Positions 46,482 through 55,974 of a stretch of DNA of 64,000 nt are shown here, in pieces. Position 1 is the first letter of the stretch. Each line of letters opens with the position of its first letter. The notes under the pieces were generated by a model. It was not told the DNA's origin and did no database searches. It worked only from the letters and a program-made list of their open reading frames with translations. Origin of the DNA: DASZIT01 sp963819695 (GTDB lineage: Bacteria > Actinomycetota > Acidimicrobiia > Acidimicrobiales > RAAP-2); the NCBI GenBank assembly GCA_963819695.1, contig CAWFXD010000001.1:1736001-1800000 (forward strand), given 5' to 3'. The position numbers and the translations under genes were made by a program.

Positions 46482-47242
46482 CGGCTGCCCGGCTCACTGA
46501 TGGCTGGCCGACGCCGACCGCCGGCGATCCCGAGGATCCGCTGGATCCCCCACCAGGTCACCAGCCCGAACGCCTCCACGACGATGAAGGTGGACATCTT
46601 CGACTCGCCCTTGGTCCGGTCGACGAAGCGAATGGGGACTTCGGCAATCGTGGCGCCGGCCTGCTTGGCCTGATAGGTCATCTCGATCTGGAAGCCGTAC
46701 CCTTCGGCCCGAATGCGGTCGAGGGCGATCCGGTTGAGCACGGTGGCGGCGTAGGCGCGAAATCCGGCCGTCGAGTCGGTGACCCCCAGGCCCAGGAGCG
46801 CGGAGGCATACACGTTGCCGCCCCGGGAAAGTAGCCGCCGGTGCCATGCCCACTTGGGAATCGAACCGCCGGGCACATACCTCGAACCGATGACCAGCTC
46901 GACCCCACTGCCACCGTCGAGCGGCGCCACCAGGTCGGGCAGGGCGTCCGGATCATGGGACAGGTCGGCGTCCATCTCGATGCAGACGTCGAAGCCCCGA
47001 TCCAGTCCCCACCGGAACCCGGCCCGGTAGGCACTCCCCAGGCCCGCCTTCTCGGATCGGCGGAGGACTTCGATGTTGCCGATCTGGTTTCCCACCTGCT
47101 CGGCCATGTCCCCGGTGCCGTCCGGGCTTCCATCGTCGACCACCAGCACGGTGGCGTCGGGGAGGGCCCCACGGACCTTGTGGAGGACTCCCTCGATGTT
47201 CTCGGATTCGTTGTAGGTGGGGATGACGACCAAAACCTGCAC
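46478..47242 (-). CDS. Polyprenol monophosphomannose synthase-type glycosyltransferase (GT2)
   Basis: 254 aa. VVIPTYNESENIEGVLHKV, LVVDDGSPDGTGDMAEQ, MDADLSHDPDALPDLV (the DxD Mn-binding site) and the C-terminal RFVDRTKGESKMS are hallmarks of Dpm1/Ppm1. It transfers mannose from GDP-mannose to polyprenyl phosphate for mannosylated envelope lipids and proteins. GTG 47242 follows TAAACT (47249-47254) by 6 bases, a leaderless start. The two-component pair follows in the same transcript. Confidence 0.9.
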   Translation of the reverse strand: MQVLVVIPTYNESENIEGVLHKVRGALPDATVLVVDDGSPDGTGDMAEQVGNQIGNIEVLRRSEKAGLGSAYRAGFRWGLDRGFDVCIEMDADLSHDPDALPDLVAPLDGGSGVELVIGSRYVPGGSIPKWAWHRRLLSRGGNVYASALLGLGVTDSTAGFRAYAATVLNRIALDRIRAEGYGFQIEMTYQAKQAGATIAEVPIRFVDRTKGESKMSTFIVVEAFGLVTWWGIQRILGIAGGRRRPAISEPGSR

Positions 47243-47251
47243 TTCGGCAGT

Positions 47252-48547
47252 TTAGGGGACGGCTCTCCGTTCATCGTGAGCGGGGTCTTCGACGGGCTCG
47301 ATCCCATTCGTACCCGGGGTATCGGGCGGGCCCGGTTCCCCGGGCGGCGTGGTTGCGGCGGCCAGGCCGGGGTCGATGGAAGCTGCCCCGTCGCCGGGTT
47401 CCCCGGGCGCCTTGGTCTTGAGCCACACCTCTTTGACGATCACCTGGATGGCCGCCCCGATCGGGATGGCGGCCAGGGCCCCGGCCAGCGCCCCCAGCGC
47501 CGAACCGAACACCCCGCCGAGGTTGGCCCCGATCAACACCGAAAGCAGCACCAGGAGGGGGTTCATGCGAACCGTCCGGGCCATGACGATCGGGTAGAGA
47601 AAATGGTTCTCGACCAGCTGGAACCCGATGAACACGATCAGCATCACCAACGCGGCGGTCGGCGAGTGCAACAGGGCGATGAGCACGCTGGGAATCGCGG
47701 CGATCAAGCCGCCGACCAGGGGAATCATCGCCACCAGGGCGACCCACAAGCCGATGAGGAGGGCGAAGGGGACCCCGAGGATGGCCAGGGTCACGAACAC
47801 CACCACCCCGAAGGCCAGGGACAGGGCCACGGTGCCCAACACGTAGGAGGTGACTGCCCGCGACACCCGGGTTCCGACTTCCTCGACCATCTGGCGCCGC
47901 TCCGGCTGCAGCGTCTTGAGAAGTGCAGTTCGCATGTTCGGCGCGTACAGCAGCATGAACAGCGACAGGAAGGCGATGGTGAAGAGCGCCAGCATGGTGG
48001 AGAGGACGGCCTTGCCCAGGTTGGCCCCCACGCTCAGCGCCGGTTTGCCCAGCTTCTGGGCCGCGGTCTGGAGCTTGGGGGCGTTGGTCTGGACCCAGGT
48101 GAGCAGGTGGAAGTGCTGCAGGGTGCGGGCCAGCTTCCCGTGGCCCTTTTCGAGCTGGCTGACCATCGAGGGTAGTTTCGTGGCGAAATGGGTCAGCGCA
48201 TTGACCAGCGGGTAGCCGAACAGGCCCAAGAGACCGATGAAGGCCAGCAACGCGACCAGGAACACGATGCCTACCGCCTGGCCCCGGCTCCTCCGGTGAC
48301 GCTGGAGGAAGACCACCGCCGGGTTGAGCACCAGGGCGATGAAACCGGCGATCAGGATCCAGAGGATGATCTCCCGCAGTCGTCCGAGCAGGCGGTAGGC
48401 CACCCAGGTGATGATGACCACGGCGTCGACGGTGACGATGGTGCGGAGAGGAACACCCTTGTCCTGCGCCACCGTGAACAGGCGCTGCCAGCGGGATTCC
48501 TCCTGACCAGTTCCCTGGTCCTCGGCGCCGGCTCCCGGGTCGGTCAT
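47252..48547 (-). CDS. AI-2E family transporter (TqsA/YdiK-like permease)
   Basis: 431 aa from ATG 48547; the frame extends to 48649 but MTDPGAGAEDQ follows a GGAG site. Eight or so helices and the family's C-terminal core (GLWVALVAMIPLVGGLIAAI, QLVENHFLYPIVMARTVRMN, LLVLLSVLIGANLGGVFGSA) identify PF01594. The Pro/Asp-rich tail is cytoplasmic. Substrate is unproven for most members. It is divergent from the YbhN-like gene. Confidence 0.9.
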   Translation of the reverse strand: MTDPGAGAEDQGTGQEESRWQRLFTVAQDKGVPLRTIVTVDAVVIITWVAYRLLGRLREIILWILIAGFIALVLNPAVVFLQRHRRSRGQAVGIVFLVALLAFIGLLGLFGYPLVNALTHFATKLPSMVSQLEKGHGKLARTLQHFHLLTWVQTNAPKLQTAAQKLGKPALSVGANLGKAVLSTMLALFTIAFLSLFMLLYAPNMRTALLKTLQPERRQMVEEVGTRVSRAVTSYVLGTVALSLAFGVVVFVTLAILGVPFALLIGLWVALVAMIPLVGGLIAAIPSVLIALLHSPTAALVMLIVFIGFQLVENHFLYPIVMARTVRMNPLLVLLSVLIGANLGGVFGSALGALAGALAAIPIGAAIQVIVKEVWLKTKAPGEPGDGAASIDPGLAAATTPPGEPGPPDTPGTNGIEPVEDPAHDERRAVP

Positions 48548-48588
48548 GGCTCCAGCATGGCAGGTCACCCTGTCCAAGGCGTGCCAAC

Positions 48589-50016
48589 ATGAGGGGAATG
48601 GCTGTCGGCATGGGGCAGGAACCAGGCCTGAAGGACGGGCCGGAGGCACCCTCGGCGCCGCCGAAGCCGAGGCACCGGCGGCGCTGGTGGCATCGCGGCC
48701 CGTTCGTCCGTCGAGAGGTCCGGATCAGCGTCGGCGTGGTGATCGTCTTCCTGTTCGCCTTCTACATCGCGCTCCCGCTGCTGGCCAGCCATCGGAGCGA
48801 AGTCGAGTCGCTCGGCCACATTCGTTTCCAGTACGTTGCCCTCGGGCTCCTCCTCCAGATCGGGGCATTGGCCGCCTATACCGAGCTCACCCGGACCGTC
48901 CTCCCCTCGGGTCAGCTCAGCCGGTTCCGGGTGTTCCGGATCAACCTGTCCACCCTCGCCCTCAACCACGTCTCCCCCGGCGGTGGGGCTCCCGGCGCCG
49001 CGTTGTGGTACCGGCTGGCCACCCAGTCGGGGGTCAGCAGCGGCGATTCCGGGTTTGCCCTCGCCACCCAGGGCATCGGCTCGGCGGTGGTACTCAACGC
49101 GCTGTTCTGGCTGAGCCTGGTCGTCTTTTTGATCATCCACGGCTTCCATCCGCCGACCGGCCACACCGGAGGCGCCAGTGTCTCGGTTTCGATTCTGGTC
49201 ACGGTGGCCGCTGCGCTGGGGGTGGTCGTGATGACCGCCTTCGGGGGCATCTTCTATCTGCTCACCCGGGGGCAGGACCGGGCCAAGGATCTGGTCAAGC
49301 GGATCGCCCTCCGGCTCCACTTCCGCCATCCCGACCGCATCGCGGAATCGGTGGAAGGAGTGGCCAACCGGTTCGCGCTGCTGTTGGAGAACAAGCCGTT
49401 GCTCTACCGGGCGTTGATCTGGGCCACCGCCAACTGGTTGCTCGACGCCGCCTCGCTCTGGGTGTTCGTCGGCGCCTTCTCTCATTTCATCTCCCCGGTG
49501 GACCTGATGGTGGCCTACGGGCTGGCCAACGTGCTGGCGGCGATTCCGATCACCCCGGGCGGGCTCGGCATCGTCGAGTTCGTCCTGGTCTCGATGATCA
49601 CCAGCTTCGGTCCCACCGCCGACCAGGCCCTCTCCGCCGTGCTGGCCTACCGGGCGGTGAACTTCTGGCTCCCCATCCCCTTCGGCGGCCTGGCCTACGC
49701 CTCGCTCGAGTTCGAGCGGGGCACCCTCTACCGGCGGCTGCATCTGTTCTTCCTGCATCGCTACCAGGTCCGGCGCGGTTCGGACCCCGCCGACCCGGTC
49801 GGGTTGTCCGCCTCCAACGGCCGGGCGGCTCCCCCGTCCAGCAACGGCTCCTCCGGGCGCGGCGGGGAGGGCCAGGCCCCCGATCCCGCCGGGGCCGCCG
49901 GGGCGGCCGGGGCGCCGGGGACGATCGTCAGCCCACCCGGGCAGGTTCCCGGTCGACGGGGAGTCGCCGAGCCACTAGCCCGCCGGTGTCCTCGACCCGG
50001 GCGAGCACCCCGGTAG
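48589..50016 (+). CDS. YbhN/LPG-synthase-like transmembrane protein
   Basis: 475 aa. An N-terminal Pro/Arg tail, eight hydrophobic segments and the family motifs STLALNHVSPGGGAPGAALW, VAYGLANVLAAIPITPGGLG and LSAVLAYRAVNFWLPIPFGG place it in the UPF0104 superfamily, which includes lipid flippase-like domains. The C-terminal 70 residues are low-complexity Gly/Pro/Ala. It ends 9 bases before the FtsW-like gene, suggesting a shared envelope role. Confidence 0.85.
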   Translation: MRGMAVGMGQEPGLKDGPEAPSAPPKPRHRRRWWHRGPFVRREVRISVGVVIVFLFAFYIALPLLASHRSEVESLGHIRFQYVALGLLLQIGALAAYTELTRTVLPSGQLSRFRVFRINLSTLALNHVSPGGGAPGAALWYRLATQSGVSSGDSGFALATQGIGSAVVLNALFWLSLVVFLIIHGFHPPTGHTGGASVSVSILVTVAAALGVVVMTAFGGIFYLLTRGQDRAKDLVKRIALRLHFRHPDRIAESVEGVANRFALLLENKPLLYRALIWATANWLLDAASLWVFVGAFSHFISPVDLMVAYGLANVLAAIPITPGGLGIVEFVLVSMITSFGPTADQALSAVLAYRAVNFWLPIPFGGLAYASLEFERGTLYRRLHLFFLHRYQVRRGSDPADPVGLSASNGRAAPPSSNGSSGRGGEGQAPDPAGAAGAAGAPGTIVSPPGQVPGRRGVAEPLARRCPRPGRAPR

Positions 50017-50025
50017 GATCGCCCC

Positions 50026-51441
50026 GTGCCGCTGACGTTGTCGCGAACTCCTCAAGCCAAACAGCGGATCCGGGGGGTGAAGGCGCGGCGCCGAACCGAG
50101 CTCGGCCTGTTGGTATTCGCCTCGCTCATCATCGTGGCGACCTACACCTTGATGGTCCTCGGGAACACCAAGAAGCTGCCATCGGATTCGGTCCCGTTGC
50201 TCATCCTCATGCTGGTGCTGGCCGCGGTGGCCCATGTGGCCAACCGGGTGCTGGCACCCAATGCCAACGCCGCCATCCTGCCGATCGCCTTCCTCCTGAA
50301 CGGCATCGGCTACACGATGATCGTGCGTCTCGACCTCTACCCCACCCCCCAGACCCACTACGCCCCGCTGCAGGCGACCTGGACGGCCGTCGGTGTGGGT
50401 GCCTACGTGCTGACCCTGTTCGTCGTCCGCCGGTCCCGGGACCTCGACCGCTACCGCTATCTGCTGCTGGTCGGTGGTGTGGGCCTCCTGTTGTTGCCAC
50501 TGGTACCCCACTTCGGTGCCAACATCAACGGGGCCCGGCTCTGGGTCCACATCGGCTCCCTGGAGTTCCAACCGGTGGAGCTGGCCAAGATCGTGCTCTG
50601 CATCTTCTTCGCCTCCTATTTTGCCGAGAAGCGCGAACTGCTCACCATCCCCACCGCCAGGTTCGGCAATCGATTGATCGTCGACCCCCGACCCCTGGTG
50701 CCGATCGCGCTGGCCTGGGTGTTCGCCATCGCGGTGATGAGCCTCGAACACGACATCGGCTTCTCGGCCCTGCTGTTCACCCTGTTCATCGCCCTGTTGT
50801 GGGTGACGACCGGTCGAACCGGTTACCTCGTTCTCGGGGTCGTCCTCTTCGGGATCGGGGCTTACATCTCCGGGCGGTATTTCGCCCAGACCCACATCCG
50901 GATCGAGACCTGGCTCGACCCCTGGAAGATCCTCCCCAACGATCCCGGCTATCAGCTCCGGCAAGCATGGTTCTCACTGGGCAGCGGCGGTATCGGGGGC
51001 AGCGGGCTCGGGCTCGGCGCCCCCGGGACGATCCCCAATGCCAACACCGACTTCATCTTCGCCGGCATCGGGGAGGAGATGGGCCTGCTCGGCTCCACCA
51101 TGGTGGTGGTGGCCTTCCTGCTCATCGTCGGTGCCGGACTCCGCGCCGCCCAGGCGGCCAAATCGGAGTTCTCCAAACTCGCCGCCACCGGACTGACGGT
51201 GATCATCGGCTTTCAGGCCTTCTTCATCATCGGCGGAGTGGTCAGGCTGCTTCCCCTTACCGGGATCACCCTCCCGTTCGTCTCCTACGGGGGTTCGGCG
51301 CTCATCGCCAACTACATCTTGATTGCTCTGCTCATGCGCATCTCGGATGAGGGCGCCACCACCGCGGACACCGCGGAGCGGGAGCAGTTCGAAAAGAACG
51401 AGGAGACCCGGCGGGCGCTGTTGGCCGGACCCCGGGGTTGA
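50026..51441 (+). CDS. SEDS family peptidoglycan polymerase, FtsW-like
   Basis: 471 aa. Ten helices with the SEDS motifs FGANINGARLWVHIGSLEFQ, VELAKIVLCIFFASYFAEKR, SLEHDIGFSALLFTLFIALL, NANTDFIFAGIGEEMGLLGS and LPFVSYGGSALIANYILIAL. SEDS proteins are lipid II polymerases paired with a class B PBP. The TAGGAT hexamer (50014-50019) ends 6 bases before GTG 50026, so it has its own leaderless promoter inside the YbhN-like 3' end. A second SEDS gene (rodA) lies 0.6 kb downstream on the other strand. Confidence 0.9.
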   Translation: MPLTLSRTPQAKQRIRGVKARRRTELGLLVFASLIIVATYTLMVLGNTKKLPSDSVPLLILMLVLAAVAHVANRVLAPNANAAILPIAFLLNGIGYTMIVRLDLYPTPQTHYAPLQATWTAVGVGAYVLTLFVVRRSRDLDRYRYLLLVGGVGLLLLPLVPHFGANINGARLWVHIGSLEFQPVELAKIVLCIFFASYFAEKRELLTIPTARFGNRLIVDPRPLVPIALAWVFAIAVMSLEHDIGFSALLFTLFIALLWVTTGRTGYLVLGVVLFGIGAYISGRYFAQTHIRIETWLDPWKILPNDPGYQLRQAWFSLGSGGIGGSGLGLGAPGTIPNANTDFIFAGIGEEMGLLGSTMVVVAFLLIVGAGLRAAQAAKSEFSKLAATGLTVIIGFQAFFIIGGVVRLLPLTGITLPFVSYGGSALIANYILIALLMRISDEGATTADTAEREQFEKNEETRRALLAGPRG

Positions 51442-51467
51442 GCCGCGGGACCCGGGGTTGAATCGCG
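51427..51467 (+). repeat. Tandem 20/21-bp duplication across the ftsW-like stop
   Basis: GGACCCCGGGGTTGAGCCGC plus G is followed directly by GGACCCGGGGTTGAATCGCG. The stop codon TGA of the SEDS gene lies in the first copy. No function evident. Confidence 0.8.
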
Positions 51468-51492
51468 GGTCGACACCTGAGCGGATCCGGGC

Positions 51493-51942
51493 TCAGAGCG
51501 GCGCGACATCACCCAGGACTTCGAATAGTCTCGAATCGATGAGGATCGGCACCGGGACCGGCTGGCGGAGGGCGATGGCGATGGCATCCGACGGACGGCA
51601 GGAGTGCACCGAACGGCCGTTCGGGCCCCGGAGGTCCAACTCGGCAAAGTAGGTGCTGCCCTGCCGGCCCACCAGCCGGACCGCGACGACATCGACGTCG
51701 AACGCCTGGAGCACATCGGCCACCAGTTCGTGGGTGAGCGGCCGGGGGGTCGGGACCCGGCGCAAGGCGTGGGAGATGGCTGTCCCATCCTGGAGCCCGA
51801 CCGAGAACGACAGCTGCCGGCGGGGCGATTCGGTCTCCCGCAACACCACGGTGGGATGTTGGACGGGAAGGTCGACGGTCACCGAGGTGACGATGGCCAT
51901 CCGGTACCCGCTCATCGGGGCGGCGATGACGGGAGCCTCCAC
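51493..51942 (-). CDS. DUF151/bifunctional nuclease family protein
   Basis: 149 aa from GTG 51942; in-frame ATGs at 51915 and 51900 (MAIVTSVTVDLPV) are alternative starts and the last fits the family best. PTVVLRETESPRRQLSFSVG, LTHELVADVLQAFDVDV and HSCRPSDAIAIALRQPVPV are DUF151 motifs. Related proteins have nuclease or translational roles. Convergent with the FtsW-like gene. Confidence 0.85.
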   Translation of the reverse strand: MEAPVIAAPMSGYRMAIVTSVTVDLPVQHPTVVLRETESPRRQLSFSVGLQDGTAISHALRRVPTPRPLTHELVADVLQAFDVDVVAVRLVGRQGSTYFAELDLRGPNGRSVHSCRPSDAIAIALRQPVPVPILIDSRLFEVLGDVAPL

Positions 51943-51981
51943 CGGGGTGGCCCGCAGGTCAGAACCCGGGACCTCGGTGAC

Positions 51982-52059
51982 TGGGTCGGCCGGGTCAGCC
52001 GGGTCGGCGGGTCAGCGGGGCCGGCGGGGTCGGCCGGGTCACCGGGTCGGGGGGTCAGC
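51982..52059. repeat. Imperfect (GGGTCGGCC)n minisatellite
   Basis: About eight imperfect 8-10 bp units (GGGTCRGCC, GGGTCACC, GGGGCCGGC) lie between the DUF151 start and the rodA stop. No open frame is favoured in it. Confidence 0.75.
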
Positions 52060-53322
52060 CTCGGGGACCGCGACCGCCTGGAGCGGCGCGTCCGGGGACG
52101 GGAGCGGCTTCCTCGGGTGACGGGCCGGGAGGAACGCGGGGGGTTGGGCGGGCAGATCGTTGGCCGGGATGGCTGGAGGTCTCGGTCATCGGAGCGCTCC
52201 GGGCATGCACGCTGGCCGTGATCCCGATGGAGGCGAAGAACACCACCGAGGCGGAGCCTCCATAGGAGAGGAAGGGCAGCGGGATGCCGGCGACCGGCAT
52301 GATTCCCATGTTCATCCCGACGTTCTCGAACACCGAGAACACCAGGAGGGCGAACACGCCGGCACACAGCAGACGGCCGAAGTTGTCCCGGGCCAACTGG
52401 GCGGTCCGGAGCATCCGCCACGCCACCACGCCGTAGAGGAACAGCAGCAGGCTCGAACCGATGAAGCCCACCTGTTCACCGACGGCCGAGAAGATGAAGT
52501 CGGTCTGCTGGAAGGGGACATAGGAGAGGTTGGTCTGGGCGCCGCGGAACAAGCCCTTCCCGAACAGGCCCCCGGCGCCGATGGCATTCTTGGCCTGGGT
52601 CACGTTGTAGGTCGCCGTCGAGCTGGCGCCGTTCGGGTTGATGAAACTGGTCAGCCGGGCAATCTGATAGTGCTGCAGCAATCCCAACTTGAGCGCCACC
52701 AGCACGACCAGCACCGCCCCGACGATGACCAGCACCAGGTACCGACCCGGCATCCCGGCCACCGCCAGCATCACCACCAGGATCACGCTGAGGACGATCC
52801 CGGTGCCGAGGTCGGGCTGCTTGATGATGACCACGATCGGCACCACAGCCAGGATGAGGAGACGGACGAGGTCCTGAACTCCAAGCCCTCCCGACGTCGG
52901 GCGCAGTAGGTGGCGATGGCGATGATCACCGTCAGGGTGGCGAACTCCGACGGTTGGACCTGAAACGGACCGAGCGGGAACCAGCGTTGGGAGCCCTGCG
53001 CGCTCTTCCCGGCGACGTAGACGCCGGCCAGGGCGACCAGCGTCCCGACATACAGGATGGTGCTGACCTGTTCGAGTCGCCGGTAGTCGAACACGGCCAG
53101 GGCCACCATCACCACCACCCCGATGATCATGAAGATGGCCTGGCGCTTCAGGTAGTAGTGGGGGTCCACCCCGGCCAGCGCCAGCTTCCCCCGGGTGGCC
53201 GAATAGATCATCACCACCCCGGTGAGGGCCAGGAGCAAGGACGTCCCGATCAGGACCACGTCGAACCGGGCAGTGATGTCTCGAGGCCGGCGGCCAACGT
53301 GTGCAGGGGCGTAGTTCACCAT
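52055..53322 (-). CDS. rodA: Rod-shape SEDS protein RodA, one frameshift
   Basis: About 422 aa. ATG 53322 (MVNYAPAHVGRRPRDITARF) runs to QVQPSEFATLTVIIAIATYC and RRREGL; one missing base near 52885-52890 restores GVQDLVRLLILAVVPIVVII and the rest. SEDS blocks include IKQPDLGTGIVLSVILVVML, QTDFIFSAVGEQVGFIGSSL and GIPLPFLSYGGSASVVFFAS. It polymerises glycan strands for elongation. aroE lies upstream on the same strand, 18 bases away. The C-terminal 50 residues are Pro/Arg-rich. Confidence 0.9.
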
Positions 53323-53340
53323 GGCGCTCGGAGGACAAGG

Positions 53341-54217
53341 TTACTCGGAGGCGAACTCCCCAATCGCTCGCCACATGACGTCCACCGGGGGCTCCTGGCC
53401 GGTCCATTGTTCCAGTTGGAGCGCCGCCTGGTGGACGAGCATGCCCAGGCCGTTCAGCACCTCGGCGCCCCGGGCCCGGGCCCCGTCCAGCCAGGGGGTG
53501 ACCACCGGGTGGTAGACCAGATCCACCGCCAGCTGGCCGGGACCCAGCAGCTCCGGGTCGAGTGCCCATCGTTCGGGACCGGTGGATCCGGCCATTCCGG
53601 CCGGCGTGGCGTTGACGACCAGGTCGCAGCGGCTGGCGTCGGCCGCCTCGCCGACCCGGCCGATGGAACCGGCCAGGGCGGCGGCCGCCTCTGCCCGCGC
53701 CGGGGTCCGGTTCACCACCACGACTTCGGAGGCACCGGAGTCGGCCAACGCCAGCGATGACCGATCTGCGCCGCCCCCCCGGCTCCCACCACCAGGCACC
53801 GGTGTCCGTCCGGATCGAAGTGCCCGCCCCGGCGGAGGGCGGCGACCAGACCCCGGCCGTCGGTGTTGTCACCGGTCAGCACTCCGTCGTCATTGGTGAC
53901 ACAGTTCACCGCCCCCAGCCGCTGGGCGACCGGGGTGAGGTGGTCGACGTGGGCGGCGATCTCGTCCTTGTGGGGCATGGTCACCGACAACCCCTTGATC
54001 CCCAACGCCCGGGCACCGGTCAGGGCGGCCGCGGCGTTCGCCTTCCACCACCCGGAAGCCGACCGACACCCAGTCCAGGCCGAGGGCGGCAAAGGCCACA
54101 TTGTGGAGGCACGGGGACAGCGAGTGGGCCACCGGGTCGCCGATCACGCCGACCACCGTGGTGGCCGCCGACAGAATCGCGGCGGGAACCGGCTCCGGCG
54201 TTCGGCTTCGGCGCCAC
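53341..54217 (-). CDS. aroE: Shikimate dehydrogenase, three frameshifts
   Basis: About 292 aa. Conserved blocks lie in successive frames: VVGVIGDPVAHSLSPCLHNV (substrate site), then GIKGLSVTMPHKDEIAAHVD, GAVNCVTNDDGVLTGDNTDG and LVVGAGGAA (NADP site), then VVVVNRTPARAEAAAALAGS and LVYHPVVTPWLDGARARGAE. Breaks lie near 54180-54200, 54040-54055 and 53763-53775. The start is taken as GTG 54217, 5 bases after the mltG stop, but the first break makes this tentative. It reduces dehydroshikimate in aromatic synthesis. Confidence 0.88.
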
Positions 54218-54222
54218 CGTCG

Positions 54223-55488
54223 CTACCCGAGCCCGCGTTGTTTGGCGATGGCCTGGTTGGCCAACTGCTCGGCGTAGGTATCGGAGAAGGCTTCGGTCCC
54301 GTCCGACTGCACCAATACGAAGAACAGCCACGACCCGGCGGGCGGATTCAGCGGCGGCCTGCAGCGCGGCCGGCGACGGGAAACAGATCGGGGTGGGCGT
54401 GAGCCCGATGTGGAGGTAGGTGTTGTAGGGCGACTGCAGCTGGAGGTCGGCGTTGGTCACCGTGCCCCCGTCACGGCCTTCGGAATAGAGGACGGTGGAG
54501 TCCATCTGCAACGGGGTGTTCTTGGCCAGACGGTTGAGGATGACCCGGGCCACCGGGCCCAGGTTCTTCTGGATGACGCCTTCCTTCTGCACGATGGACG
54601 CCATGGTGACGGCCTGATACGGCGTCAACCCGAGGGCGGCCGATCCGGCGACGAGGTTCATGCTGTTGGCCTGGCTGTCGAACCGATCGATCATCTGGGT
54701 CAACAGCTGGGTGTCGGATTCCCCCGGAAGGATCCGGTAGCTCCCGGTTCCCAGCAGCCCGTCGAGGCTGGTGACCCCGGCCGGTTGCCACTGGGAATGG
54801 AGCGATCCCCCGTCGGCCAGTTGTTTGAAGGCGGTTCCGTCGTGCCCGGGGAATTGCCCGACCCGGCTGGCGACTTCGGACACGGTGAACCCGGGCTCGA
54901 CCATGAGATCGAACACGTTGGGCCCATTGCCCAGCACCCTCTTGACCGTGCCGAAACTGTCGTTCTTGTTGAAGGCGTACGACCCGGCAAACACGCCCGG
55001 ATCGCCGTGGATGCTGATCCAGATGCGAAAGGCCAGCGAGCTCCCGATGATCCCGTCCTTTTGCAGGGGGCCGGCAAACGAACTGACCCCGGCACCCTTG
55101 GGTACCGCCACGATCACCTGGGCCCCCTTCGGACCCGATGGGTTGGCCTCGTGGTTCAGCCACAGGTAGCCGCCGACCACCACCGCCAGTCCCAGCACCA
55201 CGAAAGCGGCGCCGGCGATCCGGAACGGGTGGTGGGCGAACCAGGTTGCCCGGCCCCGGCTGTGGGCTCCCCGACCCCGAGGGCCGCGCCGGTTCGGGGC
55301 CGGCCCCGGGTCCCTCCGCTCCCGGGTCGCCGGCGTTCACCTCGGCGGTGAACTGGGAGGTCGGTACGGTGAGGGGATCGGGCCGCTGGCCGAACGTCTC
55401 GGGGATGGGGATCGACGGCGGGAGGAGGGCTGCCTCCGACGGGCGACGGGTGGTCCGGGTCCGGACGGTCCCGATCCTCCGGCGTCAC
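54223..55488 (-). CDS. mltG: Endolytic murein transglycosylase MltG, three frameshifts
   Basis: About 421 aa. ATG 55488 overlaps the ruvX stop; the disordered N-terminus changes frame near 55405-55420 and 55300-55330 before the membrane anchor (AGAAFVVLGLAVVVGGYLWL). The LysM-like and YceG catalytic region follows, with the probable catalytic Glu in ASIVQKEGVIQKN and LQMDSTVLYSEGRD. A last extra base near 54340-54350 restores SWLFFVLVQSDGTEAFSDTY and the end QRGLG. It cuts nascent glycan strands in the membrane. Confidence 0.88.
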
Positions 55489-55925
55489 CGGGAATCCCTC
55501 TGGGCCTCGAGCCAGGCCTGCAACATCACCGTGGCCGCCGACCGGTCGATGACCTTCCGCCGGGCCTTGCTCCGCTTGCCTCCCGCGGCCAGGGCCTGAT
55601 GGGCGGTGACCGTGGTCAGTCGTTCGTCGAACAGCTCCACCTCGACCCCGTGGGGGTGCAACCGGGTCCGAAGGGCATCGGCCTCCGCCTCCGCCTCGAT
55701 GGCTGCCGTCCCCCGGGACCCGTCCAGCGACAGCGGCAGCCCCACCACCACCACGCTCGCCTCCTCCTCGATCACCAGTTCGATCAACATGCGACGATCG
55801 CGTTCGGGGTCTCCGGTGCGCGCCACCGTGGACCGGGGCGAGGCCAGGGTCCGGCCGGAATTGCTCACCGCCACCCCGATCCGCCGGCTCCCCAGGTCGA
55901 TGCCGACCGCCCGGCCGTGGGTCAT
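55485..55925 (-). CDS. ruvX: Holliday junction resolvase-like protein RuvX/YqgF
   Basis: 146 aa from ATG 55925. RNase H-like fold with GIDLGSRRIGVAVS, VVGLPLSLDGSRGTAA, ELFDERLTTVTAHQAL and the final acidic motif VIDRSAATVMLQAWLE. In bacteria it processes pre-16S rRNA 5' ends. It lies between alaS and mltG, the usual alaS-ruvX-mltG-aroE order. Confidence 0.93.
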   Translation of the reverse strand: MTHGRAVGIDLGSRRIGVAVSNSGRTLASPRSTVARTGDPERDRRMLIELVIEEEASVVVVGLPLSLDGSRGTAAIEAEAEADALRTRLHPHGVEVELFDERLTTVTAHQALAAGGKRSKARRKVIDRSAATVMLQAWLEAQRDSR

Positions 55926-55974
55926 CGATGCGACTGCCGGGCGCGCCAGATCCTCCGCCCGGTCCGGGCCACCA

